This document shows positions 24,880 to 36,728 of a stretch of 64,000 nt of DNA, one piece after another. Numbering within the stretch: the stretch's first letter is position 1; each line of letters starts with the position of its first letter. The stretch spans positions 13,707,770 through 13,771,769 of the forward strand of contig NC_080070.1 of NCBI RefSeq assembly GCF_949987535.1, read 5' to 3'. The notes under the pieces are model-generated. The model worked only from the letters and a program-made list of their open reading frames with translations, had not been told where the DNA came from and did no database searches. Origin of the DNA: Balaenoptera acutorostrata (taxonomy: Eukaryota; Chordata; Mammalia; Artiodactyla; Balaenopteridae). The position numbers were made by a program, and so were the translations under genes.

Positions 24880-25110
24880 TGAGAGCCTGTTAACCTTGGA
24901 GAGAGTACTGTGGGTTGGGACACACTGTCACTAACAGTTAATTACAATCCGGGGTCGATAAATTAAATTATACCTGGGGTAATAAACACTCTAATTTTGC
25001 TTTATAAGTTTGCTCTGGAGTTATTACTGTCATTTTAGTTAATAATTATGGCTTAATGTGTTAATAATTTTTACTTATGCAGTAATCTTGCAGGCTAAGT
25101 AGTTGCCTGG
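24880..25110. promoter_or_regulatory. Candidate intronic regulatory element (non-repeat, homeodomain-like motifs)
   Basis: The stretch matches no repeat I know and is dense in TAAT-core motifs (cagttaattacaat, tagttaataattatgg, gtgttaataattttt), with few homopolymers. Such AT-rich unique intronic DNA often proves conserved, but conservation was not tested, so this is inference. Confidence 0.3.
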
Positions 25111-26049
25111 GAACTCGACATCGTGCACCTAGTAGGTCCTGTCAATAAATGTTAATTGAACCGTCTGCAGCTGCAGAACTTCAGAAGCTATGAGAGAGCC
25201 GGGCTCTTTCTTCACCCTCTCATGCTCCCCTGATCCTGTCCAGTGGCATCTTGGATCACCTCCCTCTGGCCCATTCCCGGATGCACACACTATGTGATTC
25301 CCTGGACAACTGTCCACATGCACCATCTGGCCCCTTCTGTCATTTTTTAATGCATCTCTCTGATTCCTGTGGGGTGTTTTTGTTTGTTTGCTGGTCTGTT
25401 TTTGCCTCTGGCATAGAATTTTCTGGCAAAGACAGTGCTTCCTCCTTGGGGACTTAGGGGTTCCCATACGAGTTAGACTGGGAACCTCTTACCCATCACT
25501 GTATCTTCAGGGTGGAGCCCCGCAGCACAGAGGCCTAAGGGAGACTGTTAAAGCTGACACTTTAGGGAAACACCAAGTTGAATACAAAGTAAAGGTCTAT
25601 GAAGGGGGCGGGGGGGTCTTCCTTTCCCACAGCCTGGAGTTTGGAGAAATGTCCCCCATAAGTGTTTTCAGAAAGACTGTAGTGAGATTAGACCCATTTG
25701 GTCCTGTCTGATGTGAAAAAGGCTTTTCAGGAACCCTGCGGCACGCTGGTCAGGGCTCCACTTGGTGAAGAAGGTTAAAACACTCCAGTGGGAAAGAGAA
25801 ACTGATTTAGCATATCTTGGGGAGGGGGTGGAAGAGCTGTGAGTGGCCCAGCACTCAGCAGGTGCCTCTGGCTGCGGAGAGGCAGACTGTGATGCTATCA
25901 GGAGATCAGGAGGTCTCGGGAGGACCGAGGGAAGGTGGGCACCGGGAACCTGCTCTGCCCCTGTGAGAAAGGTTCTCTCTACTCCACCATGCTTTCTTTC
26001 CGTCTCTATGTATTTCCTTCTGGTTCTGTCCCAGTTACACAAGAGGGGG

Positions 26050-26250
26050 TACAAGGTAGTGGAAAAGAACACTCATTCTGCAGCTAGACTGCCCAGTTCA
26101 AATCCTTCCTCTGCCTCTCACTAGCTGTGTGGCTTTGAACATGTTACTTAACCTCTCTGTACTTCAACTGTCTCATCTATAAAATTGAATGATAATAATA
26201 GTACTTACTCATAGGGTTAGGTATGAAGATTCAGTAAATTAACACATGAG
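26050..26250 (+). mobile_element. MIR SINE
   Basis: Contains gtggaaaagaacactcattc, cctctgcctctcactagctg, atgttacttaacctctctgt and aatagtacttactcataggg, so most of a MIR is present. Confidence 0.85.
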
Positions 26251-26387
26251 TTGCTGTAAAAGTGACCTGAAGCTCTACTAACCTGCCTAACAGACAAGAT
26301 GTTAGGTTGAACAGGAAAAGCACGCAGGCCAGAAACCCATCCCAAAAGGAGGCAGGAGCCTGGACCAGCGCTACCAGAACAGCTAAT

Positions 26388-26547
26388 AAAAAGACAGGAT
26401 GCCCAGTTACATTCAAAGTTCAGATAAACAACAAATAAATCCTCAGTATAAGTATGTTTCAAACGTTGTACGGGACATACTTATACTAAAAACGTGTTTG
26501 CTGTTTATCTGAAATTCAGATGTAACTGAGCATCCTGTATGTCATAC
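26388..26547. mobile_element. Palindromic interspersed element, copy 1
   Basis: The outer arms are acaggatgcccagttaca (from 26394) and tgtaactgagcatcctgt (to about 26538). The inner arms are agtataagtatgt and acatacttatact. The whole unit folds into a long imperfect hairpin. A second copy lies 1.5 kb away at 28016-28210. The pattern is common in mammalian genomes as I recall, but I cannot name the family. Confidence 0.7.
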
Positions 26548-26929
26548 GGCAAACTTAGCCTGGGCATCAGGCTGGGATAGGGATCCAGTAAGTTCGCTGT
26601 GTACCTATTTCACACAGATGACGTATTAGGCTCCAGCAGAAGGCTGAGGTCGTGGTGGCCAGGACCCTACACATGAGGCCTGGGAGTGGTTCAGGTTGTT
26701 CAGGACCCTGAGAACTCTGAAGCACCTTCCAAACTCTGAGATTTCTCCTCTGATTATTCCGCCACCCTGCGCCCTTATTCAAATCAGGATTCCTCCCTTG
26801 CTTGAGCATTTCTGGACTCGACACTCACAATTCCTGGGACGTAGTTCCCTCCTCCCGGGAGTGTTCCCGGCACTGTATGCTGCACACGCTGGCTCCAGTG
26901 CTGGTGAGGTGGCCCCGGAGGAGCATGGG

Positions 26930-27130
26930 CGCTCGAGTCAGCAACTGCTGAGTTCAAACCCTCGGCGCACCATTCACCAGCCATGTGACTCTGTGAGACT
27001 CAGTTTCCGCCTATGTAAAACTGTGTCAATAACAGCCACCTTGCAGAGTGTTTGTGAAAACTGGCGGCAATGCATCCATTCAGTATAAGATGCCAGGCAC
27101 ACACAGTTGCTTAAGTAGTAACTGAGCTAA
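26930..27130 (+). mobile_element. MIR SINE
   Basis: Contains cagccatgtgactctgtgag, actcagtttccgcctatgta and accttgcagagtgtttgtga, then a gatgccaggcac tail, in MIR order. A short (att)n lies just after it at 27160-27173. Confidence 0.75.
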
Positions 27131-28015
27131 GAGTAGTCATCGTTGTTGTTGCTACCATAATTATTATTATTATTGCCAATTTCCACCTGAAAATCTTTCA
27201 TTTTGAAAGTTTCCTTTCTTGCAAATGAATTCACCACTACTCCTTTGGCGCTGTAAGTTTACAGTCTGTTTCCTTAAAGAGAGTAACACCTATGTGGAAT
27301 TAATCATCTCCCCTAGAGTTTGTCTCTGAATTATTACAATGATATTAGATGGAGGTGAGTCTCATATTCGATTTAATATAACCACATACAATTTGTTTTT
27401 AAAATTCTGCTACTCCGAAAAGCATCTCCAGGGAAGACATGAAATTGTATCATCACCTGTTGCAATGGCAGAAGACGAACTTCCTGTTTACAGCAGAAAA
27501 TACTCCAGGGAGCTGCCATATTCCATTTTTCCTAACAACCCCACCCTTAGTCGGGCACATTGCAATAGGGCTTGTTTTCTCACTGTTTCCCATGTGACTG
27601 CCAACTGTTCATGCTTCAACATCAGCTAACACGCTCCCTTACCAGGCATTCCTCTGCCCTTCCACCATCAGTGCCATTCTTGCCCTTCCCAGCTAGACCA
27701 GCTCTCCACTCTTTTCTAGAGGGAGCCGCTGATATCAAACAACCCTCACTGTCTGCATCCCAGAAATCTCAGCAGGAAATCTCAGCAGAAAGTTGGAAAA
27801 TCACAGTAAGGAGAGATTCCAGCTCCGTGCACACAACAAAATATTTGTGACTTAAGAAACAATTTGCAGGGTACTATGGAAATAGAATTGAAAGGAAGGG
27901 AAGGCGTAGATGGGTTGTATGTGCATTAACAGAGGACTGAGTAAGTAGATGTGATGGTGCCTTTAGGACCTTGTAAAAGCCCTTAGATCCTAATTAGGAT
28001 TATTAGAGTTGGGGG

Positions 28016-28210
28016 AAAAAAACAGGACACCCAGTTAAATCTGAATATCAGAAAAATAATGAGTAACTTTTTAGTATAAGTATGTCTCAGGAAATAGTGG
28101 GGACATACTTATATACTTACACTTGCTTTAGTAGAAGTATATACTTGCACTAAAAAAATTATTCATTGTTTATCTGAAATTCAAATTTAACTCGGCCTCC
28201 TATATTTCAC
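28016..28210. mobile_element. Palindromic interspersed element, copy 2
   Basis: The arms are acaggacacccagttaaat and atttaactcggcctcctat, with inner arms agtataagtatgtc and gacatacttata. The centre holds extra atatactt-like repeats compared with copy 1. It is the same family as the copy at 26388. Confidence 0.65.
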
Positions 28211-28879
28211 CTGGCCTGGAGACATCAGACCTCCAATCAGACACTGGAGACATCTTGGTACTGACTGCTCCCACCTGTTGAAGAAGCTGCCAGAAACCCT
28301 CTCATTCACTCTTCCGCTACATCCTCCACTGGAGGTACAGAGATGAAGAAAGCACGCTGTGCACCCTCTTTCCCTTTCCCCACTGGCAAAAAGAATGAGA
28401 GACCCAAAGAAAAACCCTTTCCCTGGTGACAGAGGGAGACGCCATGGAGGTGGCTGAACTCAAACTCCTTGAACAGAATGTGTGACCCTAACTTGCTTGC
28501 AGGGTCCTTCATGGGTCTGGGGTGACGGGAGCAGCCTAAAATGGTACACAAAACTTTGTGAGGATGCATTTCTCCAGAGAGAGTAAAAGTAGAGACAGGG
28601 GCAGAGATAGAGCTATATGTACAGACACGGACAGAGACATGGTGACAAAGAGAGACACTACTCAACCATGCATTCTTCCTCATGCTAGGAAGGGTCATGC
28701 AGTGAGTGAGTCTGACAGACAAGATCCCTGACTTCCAGGCACTCACATCCCGGAGGAGGAGAAGAGCTGTAAGAAGTAAACAGATAGATACATACTGACG
28801 GCAGAGGGTGATAAGTGCTCTAAAGAAATAATGCTTGGTAATGGAGAAAAGAGTGCTAGAGGTCACTGGACAGTCTCTC

Positions 28880-29410
28880 TATGCCATCACTCTCCTACTG
28901 GAAACCTGCACAGGTTCCATGTCCTTCTGGAACACAGCATTGGTAAGTCTGGCACTTAGGACTTTCTGTAACCTAACCCCAATCAGTTTACCCAATTTCA
29001 TCCTCTGCAACACAAATTCTCCACCTCCACCAAGCCTCTGTACCTTTGTATATATTTAGGCTGTTTTCCAGCTTCAATTATTTCTTCCAGTTTTAACTCT
29101 ACCGTCCAATATGGTCCATCCAGTTCATGACTCGACCTCCTCCAAGCAGCCCTCTCTGGTTACTGCCTCACTTAATACTACTTAACTTCCTTTGCATTCC
29201 TAAGCACACAGGCTATATACTATAAAGTACTTTATATATTTAGCCAGATTATTTTAAAATCCTTTTATTTGAGTTATTCTTGTCTCTCCGTGTAGGCTAT
29301 AAGCTCCTGAAGAATAGATACCACTCCAAACAGCCTTTTGTAGTCTCAAAAACCCCTTGCCTGATGATAAACTGGACCTGATAGATATTTGCTGAAATCA
29401 TGAATGAAAA
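28880..29410 (+). mobile_element. L2 LINE fragment
   Basis: It contains ctcctactggaaacctgcac, ctacttaacttcctttgcat and gtaggctataagctcctgaa, then a tgatagatatttgctgaaat tail with catgaatgaa. This is the order of an L2 3' end. Confidence 0.65.
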
Positions 29411-31270
29411 ACTGCCACTTGCATCAATGTAGGACAAGGGGTCACTCACCTGTAAGTACTTTTCAATTCCATTTTACTCAGGGAATAATAAACATTTGAT
29501 GATATGATTTGATTTGAACTAAAATAAGCATGGCTCCACTGAAATGAACATCAACAAAAATGTACAGAAGTTGCTGCCGTTCTTCCATTGATGTCTAGGA
29601 CCTGGAAGAATCTGATTCTTAGTCAGAATCAACCCCTTCAGAAACAAATTTGAACAAAACGTAGGCTGTGCTAAACCAAAGCCAGACGGGCTCTTGTAGA
29701 GTCTGCAGAAATCTCTAGAAGTTACAGGTTTAATCAGAATTCAGAAAAAAAAAAAAAAAATTCCCAAATTCTACTATTTCCATCCTTACCTCCTAACCCT
29801 TTTCCAGTCTGATGGTGGTTCTGGAATGAGATCCAAATAGTGCTTGTTTACGTAATGGAAGTGGATTTACATCTGATTCCACATGACAACATTATGCGCC
29901 ATGATGAAAATCATCGGACAACTTACACAATGAAAAGAATGTGGATTTGGGATAGGTTTGGAAGCAGACCTGCTCATAGCATGCTGATTCTCCTGCCTCT
30001 ATTTCAGCTGAAAATCTACAGACATTCCCAAATACTATGGAGCTCTGTCAGGGGCGCCGGCTTATGAGTGCAGTGTGCCTGCATCTGAGCTTGGGGACAA
30101 GTGAAAACATACGAGCATTATTTGCAGATACAAGAGAGTTTGCAGAAGAGGATTCTCAGAAGGGAAGGGAAACAGTTCTGAGACCTCAATGATTCCTCTC
30201 CGTGCTGTAAACTCAATAGGCTCTCAGAGATTTTTTTGTTGTGTTTTTCCATTTTATAAAGTGTACTCGAAAGAAGACTCAACCCTGGCAATCATCCTGT
30301 AGTAACATCCAGGCCCTGTGAGCAAAATTATCTATGAGCGTGAAATGAACAAACCTCTTTCCACTAAGTCCTTTCTTCGTCCTCATCCAGAAGAACCCTG
30401 GGTTCTGCTTCTGGCCTGTCCGTGGTTCTCCTGTCTCTCCTGCTATCAAGAGGCACAGGTGGCAGCCACACCAGGAAACCTCCTCAACTCCTTGACCCCT
30501 CGATGTGACGCTTCTTTGCTTTCCTCCCATGTCTCTGGTCACCCCTTCTCTGTGCCCTTTGCTGACCCCTTCTTCCCCCAAGTGCAAGCCCTGTGCACTT
30601 CACGGACTCTGGCCTTCACTCTCCTCCTTCATTTAGGGAACACATCCTACTTATGACTTCACGATCACCTCTACTCCATGACTCTCAATCTGTATTCCTC
30701 CCTCGGTTTCTCATCTACACTCCAGTTCAGGTGTCCACAAGCATCTCCAACTGGACATGTCGTCATCACAAACTATTCTCCTTCAACAGCCTAACTAGGT
30801 TCGGTCACCCTACCTGAAGCCTGAAGCCATTCATCTGTTCATTCAACAACGACTTACCTGTGTGTCTTTTATTTCTCATATACCTACCAGTCAACGATAA
30901 GTAAAACTGTAACCCATATTATTCCTACTCAAAAAACTATCTTCCTTCCTCTCCACGTATCCCATGAGAACTATCGTCATGACTCAATTTTAGTCCTAAC
31001 TGATCTCTCCCTTCCATGAATGTCTGAAGCACTTACTATCTCTTATGCACTTAATAAAACAATGCCTTGGACTCTTAACTGTTTCCTGCAGACATATTAT
31101 ATATCTCAAAGTATTCTATGAGCTTCTGGATGATAGGAACTGTGTTGGTGAATTTATTTTAAAGGATCTGCCTATCTTAACACATAAGTGAATGAGCTGA
31201 TCTTTATAAAATGCTTATTTCAGGGACTGGCACAAAATATGAGCCTAAAAATATAGGCTTAAAGATAATT
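29411..31270. other. Mostly unrecognised, with weak L2 traces
   Basis: The 31080-31240 part (aagtattctatgagcttctg, gactggcacaaaatatgag) may be an L2 3' end. The rest holds nothing I can name beyond the A16 run. Confidence 0.45.
29745..29760 (+). repeat. 16-base A homopolymer
   Basis: A run of 16 A residues follows tcagaattcag. No retroelement body was recognised in front of it. Confidence 0.85.
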
Positions 31271-31278
31271 AAGTAGTA

Positions 31279-31621
31279 CTTCCCTGGTGGCACAGTGGTT
31301 AAGAATCCGCCTGCCAATACAGGGGACACGGGTTCAAGCCCTGGTCAGGGAAGATCCCACATGCCGCGGAGCAGGTAAGCCCGTGTGCCACAACTACTGA
31401 GCCTGCGCTCTAGAGCCCGTGAGCCACAACTACTGAGCCCGTGTGCCACAACTACTGAAGCCCTTGCACCTAGAGCCCATGCTCCACAACAAGAGAAGCC
31501 ACCGCAATGAGAAGCCCACGCACCACAACGAAGAGTAGCCCCCGCTCACGGAAACTAGAGAAAGCCCGCGCACAGCAATGAAGACCCAAAGCAGCCAAAA
31601 ATAAATTAATAAAAAAAAAAA
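31279..31621 (+). mobile_element. CHR-type SINE, long form
   Basis: It shows a head cttccctggtggcacagtgg, a core aagatcccacatgccgcgg, several caactactgagcc units and an A-rich tail. The flanks aagataattaagtag and aagataagtaga resemble an imperfect target-site duplication. The tail ends in about 12 A residues. It is closely similar in layout to the copy at 718. Confidence 0.92.
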
Positions 31622-32077
31622 AGATAAGTAGATACTCAATAAACACTTGGCAAACTGAGTAAGACTGAACTATGCGAAATGCTCCCAAGACAGCCACATC
31701 CCAAGAGGCCCCAGTTTGCCTCTTCTGCCAGTTGCAGAGGAAGCTCAGAGTGCCAGGCCACATCTGGGCCAGGCATCTGGAGGATGTGCGTGCATGGTGG
31801 ATACATGTTTGGGTCTTAAGGGGTCAAGCAAAAACAACTCATGCAGACTTGAATTATCTGGAGAGTGAAAATGGAACATGGAAATACATTAGCTACTATT
31901 TTATTCCTTCTCCCCACTGCCTTTAATAATGTAACTGCTTGATTTAACCTCTTCTCAGTTCTGTAACTGGGCGCCTGCCTGGCAGTAGGAATGAGTGTGT
32001 TCTAAAAAATGTGGATCTGGACTCAGAGGCTAATACAGTGGAAGAACCACACAGAGGCAGCTGAATCTGACAATGAG

Positions 32078-32160
32078 GAAGGAAGCTGAGGTCGGAGGAG
32101 GAGAGTGACTTACTCAAGGTCACACATCTACTGGCCCAAGTTAACCTGAGGGCCCTGCCT
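32078..32160 (-). mobile_element. MIR SINE fragment, reverse
   Basis: Contains gaagctgaggtcggaggagg and agtgacttactcaaggtcac, the antisense MIR core. Confidence 0.65.
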
Positions 32161-32689
32161 CAGTCCCCTCTCCCCCCAGGTCTTGTCCAATGACAACACC
32201 CCGTCCCAGCTGACCTTTCCCTCAGCTTCATAAACATCTCTCATCCTTGGCTTAGATGCTGTTTATCACTTCCCATGGCGACCATAACCCCACAAAGCAG
32301 AGCTGACCTCCCTTCGCCCCTTGCAAGGATAGAAGAGCTGAGAGCCTTCTGTGTTCTTTTTAATCTCAAAACAGAAGCTAATTGTTGGGGTCAGACCGAA
32401 AAAACAAGTGACCGTCCCAGCAGCCCTCTCGGCAAAACCCAACACAGAATGCCTAGCTGACCTCAGATGGATTGAGTAGCAGGGATATTTTTCCCCTTTG
32501 TTAGTCAGTGACCCTCAAGAAAAGAAAATCAATCAAGGGTTCCAGGAGTTTAGTTTTTTAGGTCTGCTTAAATTTTATTTTAGAGTAAGGGAAAAATCTA
32601 AACTGTCTCTTTTTTTTTTTTTTAACTACTGGGAATTCAAAATTATTCAATACAAAAAATAATTTTTTTAAAAGGTGGAACACGGAGGA

Positions 32690-33010
32690 TTTTTAGGGCA
32701 GTGAAAATACTGTATGATACTGCAGTGATGGATACATGTCATTTGACATTTCCCCACCCCACAGAACGTACACCACCAAGAGTGAACCTTAAGGTAAACT
32801 ATGGACTTCGGGTGATAACGAGGTGTCGGTGTAGGTTGATGGGGTGTAACAGGTGCGCTGCTCTGGTGGGGGAGGTGGATGATGGGGGAGGCTGTGCATG
32901 TGGGGCAGGGGATGAGGTACATGGGAAATCTCTGTACGTTCCACTCGGTGTTGCTGTGATCCTACAGCTTGCTCTGAAAACAAAATCTATTTTTTTTAAA
33001 AAAATACACT
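32690..33010 (+). mobile_element. LINE-1 3'UTR fragment
   Basis: It matches the common mammalian L1 3'UTR pattern, with gggcagtgaaaatactgtat, gatacatgtcatttgacatt, accaagagtgaaccttaa, aactatggacttcgggtgat, gggggaggctgtgcatgtgg and catgggaaatctctgtacgt. It ends in tctattttttttaaaaaaat. Short open frames across it are not genes. Confidence 0.82.
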
Positions 33011-33720
33011 GTATGATTAGTTCATAAAGAAAGTCAGATATGAAAGGAGGAGAGAGGGGAAGTAAAAAAGCTGGATGGAGGGTGAGATGAAAAACGATAT
33101 AGGAAAGGCAGGAAACAAAATCCACTGCAATTAAAAAGTAGAAAAACAGCAGTTATAATCCCAGATAAAGAGTCAGAAAGGTAGTTAAAGAAGACACACA
33201 TACACACGTTTAAAACGAAACACTTGAAAATAACCAAACAGAGGGGGGATACTGTGGAAAAAACACTATAAAGTTCTGTTTATATTTTGTTCTTTTCAAT
33301 TCAACAGGGCTTTAAAATATCCTAACATAGCAACATGTGCCTGAATTGAGCATCTGAATTGTGGCTACTGTGATCGAGAAAATGAATTTTTAATTTGACA
33401 CAATTTTAATTACTCTTTAGTTTATAGTTAAAAATGAAAGTAATATAAAGTCTTTTTTCATGAAACACAATGTTATTTAGTAGGACTACTTTTCACTTTG
33501 CTTCAAAGTCAAACCAATTCATTCCTCACTGATAAACCAGTTTTATTAACACGGATAAATAAAGAAAACTGATTTTGGAGGGTACTCAATTTAGTTACTG
33601 AAAAACTTTTACGTGTGTTTGAAACAACTTGGATATGTGAATCCACATTTTCCACTGTACATTTTTTGAACTCTAAATACCGACCAAATATTTCTGATGA
33701 AAATTTAGCACTCAAATTCA

Positions 33721-33985
33721 GATGTGTTCTAAGTGTAAAATACCCACCAGATTTTGAAGACTTAGTATGAAAATCAAGAATGTAAAATACCTCAACTAAT
33801 AATTTTTTATGTTGATGAGATACTGAAATGAGGTTATTTTGGATAGATACGGTTAAATAAAATACAGTATTAAATATAATGTCACCTGTTTCTTTTCACT
33901 TTTTTTTTTTTAATGCAGTTACTGGAAAATTAAAAATTTAGTATATGGCTCACATCGTGCTTCTATAAGTTAGCACTGCTCTGAA
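33721..33985. mobile_element. Old interspersed element with agtgctgt-type end, copy 1
   Basis: It shares with the copy at 35466 the order: a gaagacttagta-like stretch, an AT-rich middle, then cacctgtttcttttcacttt, atatggctcacatcg and a closing tagcactgctctg. The family is a familiar AT-rich mammalian repeat that I cannot name with confidence. A further diverged piece with gagcatctgaattgtggcta may lie at 33340-33435. Confidence 0.55.
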
Positions 33986-34558
33986 GGAAGCAAGGCAAAG
34001 CTATTTTAAAAGAGATCTAATGGAAACCAGCATCACCACGTGCGCCCAAATCTTGCCGGAGCTTGATAGTTGAGGAGTCAGATGAATTCTAAATAATCTG
34101 CCATGTTGATTTCTGGGGTGAGACGAGCCAGGGGAAGCAGGAACCCACTTTGGATCAAAAAGGGATCTGAAAGGAAGCGATAATGCCCTGACCTCACAGA
34201 GAGGGTTTCCGTAGGCTTCCTGCCCAGAGGAGACACAGGGCAGAAAGTCCAAGGGCAGCCTCGCCAGCACCCACCTTTCGGAGAACTTTCCAAAACCTGG
34301 CAGGTACCAAATCACCAGGAGGAGGAGAAAAACAGAGATGTGAACGAACAAAAGGAACACAAGCACACCCAGAGCAGGGGAGGGTAAGAAAGCCATCTGC
34401 TTTATGTAAATGATAGCAAAAAGTGCTTGCAGCTGGAAAATCCATCCTGGGGCTTGCCAAAGTCAAAGAAATGTAGATCTAACTCACTTTTGATAGCATT
34501 CTCTTTGGGGTGAAAATATAATCCAATTAATTAAAAAGTTTTACCCCCAAATATTCTT

Positions 34559-34898
34559 TTTTTTTTTTTTTTAAATAGCTACTTTATTTATTTATTTATT
34601 TTTTTTTATTTTTTTGGCTGTGTTGGGTCTTCGGTTCGTGCGAGGGCTTTCTCTAGCTGCGGCAAGTGGGGGCCACTCTTCATCGCGGCGCGGGGACCGC
34701 TCTTCATCGCGGTGCGCGGGCCTTTCACCATCGCGGCCCCTCCCGTTGCGGGGCACAGGCTCCAGACGCGCAGGCTCAGTAGTTGTGGCTCACGGGCCCA
34801 GCTGCTCCGTGGCATATGGGATCTTCCCAGACCAGGGCTCGAACCCGTGTCTCCTGCATTAGCAGGCAGATTCTCAACCACTGCGCCACCAGGGAAGC
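34559..34898 (-). mobile_element. CHR-type SINE, short form, reverse orientation, with internal duplication
   Basis: Read on the minus strand, it is a short-form CHR SINE whose tail is the T-rich stretch at 34559-34617. The flanks ccccaaatattctt (34545-34558) and ccccaaacattctt (34899-34912) form a 14-bp target-site duplication with one mismatch. A 24-bp internal segment beginning ctcttcatcgcgg is duplicated in tandem at 34676-34699 and 34700-34723, which other copies in the window lack. Confidence 0.94.
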
Positions 34899-35465
34899 CC
34901 CCAAACATTCTTAAAAGTAAAATTTCTACTCACAGAAATTCTTGTCCTCATTTGCAACAGAGAAAATCACCAACTTTCTACTTTGGGAAAGTAAAGGTAT
35001 CATCACCCGCGGAAGAGAAAAGAGTATCTTCTACTTTTATGGCCTAATATCCCAGTATCTTGGGACTTTTTAAGGTACTGATGCTCACATTATTAGGTTC
35101 AGGTTGTTGTTGGTTTGTTGCTGTTATTGTTGTTGTTTTCAGTTCATCATAAACTATATCATCTCTTGAAACTTGGCCCAGAGTCCAGAAGACCCTGAAA
35201 ATGGACTGTGTAGATTTAGAAGCTTAAACAGTAAACACTGCAACAGAAGCTTAGAGGCCTCTAGAAGGAAGCTATAGCCTTCTTAGTGCTGCACACACAA
35301 AACAGATCCAACCCTGTACTTTATACATATTTTTTAATATTAATGGTGATGAATTTGAATTACTGGCTTCCTAAACTCCCTCCAAAATACTTTCATTTTA
35401 TTAATCGGAGCGGGGGGTGGAATTCATAGCAGAAAGAAATTGCTTTCTAAGCCATCTAATACAGG

Positions 35466-35757
35466 AGTCACTAGCCACACGTGCCTACTGAGCACTTGAA
35501 ATCTAGCTGGTCCAGATGGAGACTGTAAAACTTACACTGGATTCCGAAGACCCAGTACCAAAAATTTTAAAATAACTTATTAAAATTTTTTAAAATAGAT
35601 TATATGTTGAAATAAAATTTTGATTATTTTAGGTTAAATAAACTACATTATTAAGGTTAACATCACCTGTTTCTTTTCATTTTTTAAAAAGTGGCTATTA
35701 AAACTTTTCAGTCTATAGCTCATCTTATATTTCTACTGGACAGTGCTGTTCCAAAGT
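35466..35757. mobile_element. Old interspersed element with agtgctgt-type end, copy 2
   Basis: It contains ctgagcacttgaaatctagc, tccgaagacccagtacc, aacatcacctgtttcttttc, gtctatagctcatc and tactggacagtgctgtt, in the same order as the copy at 33721. The family name is uncertain. Confidence 0.6.
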
Positions 35758-36353
35758 GACCAACTTTAGCTCCCTAAAAGCAGGGGGAAAACGGCCCACG
35801 TTCACTTATACACGAGGTCGATGATATTCTGGAGCAGGACCACCAAGTCCTGTGGACAAGCCCTGACTCCCTGACTCCCTGATGCAATGCCTAGAACCAT
35901 CAAGAAAGCTATTCTGCTGTTGGAAACCCACAGATGGGCCCAGGGTGGTGGACAGTTGTCAGAATGGAGGTGTTCTGAGACTCCTGCTGCCCCCTGTAGC
36001 GGACGCTGTGATATGCCACCAGATCCCTCTGCAGCACCGAGGCTCACAGCTGAGACTCTCCCTGGTCACTGTCCTTGGCCAAAGGGAACCGCCTCGCCCA
36101 AGGCTAGACGCTTTCCAAGCAGCAGCCTGCACCCAGTGACAGGTCAATGTGGTGGTCAATGCCTTGCCTTAATTCAGGACACTCTGAAGGGCTATCCCAG
36201 CTCCAAAGCCCCCTGTGCGATCAGCTGAGGTCTCTCTCACAACTCCATTACCATCTAGCTGTTCCTTCTGCCCAATCCTGCTTCCCTCTCTCGTTCCCTC
36301 ACAGGGCATTTCCCAGTAAACTCTCTGCACGCAAAGCTCAGTCTCAAGGTCTA

Positions 36354-36728
36354 TGTTACGGACTGAACGATTGTGTACTCCCCCCCATTCATATGCTGAA
36401 ACCCTAATCCCCAATGTCATGGGTTTTGGAGACGGATACTCTGCGAGGTAATTATGTCATGAAGCTGGAGCCTTCATGATGGCATTAGTGCTTACAAGAA
36501 AAGACCCTAGGGAGATCGTTTCCTCTCTCTGCCCTCCACCATGTGAAGATGTACGTAGCAAGAAGACAGCCATCTGCAAACCAGGAAGTGGGCCCTCACC
36601 AGAACACATCTGTAGCCTGTAGGCACGTTGATCTTGGACTTCCAACCTCCAAAACTGAGAAGATAAACATCTGTTGTTTAAGCCTCCTAGTCCATCATGT
36701 TTTTGTCATAGCAGCCCGAACTAAGACA
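36354..36728 (+). mobile_element. MaLR solo LTR (MLT1/MST-like)
   Basis: It starts tgttacggactgaacg and includes atatgctgaaaccctaatcc, cttcatgatggcattagtgc, catctgcaaaccaggaagtg, ggcacgttgatcttggactt and ctgttgtttaagcctcctag, ending gcagcccgaactaagaca. This matches a near-complete MaLR LTR of about 375 bp. No second LTR or internal region was seen. Open frames here are part of the LTR. Confidence 0.9.

Noticed and set aside
28306..28866. 186-codon minus-strand open frame, among the longest in the window
   Set aside because: Composition is ordinary, part overlaps an old L2-like repeat, and no family motif is visible. It is most likely a chance frame.
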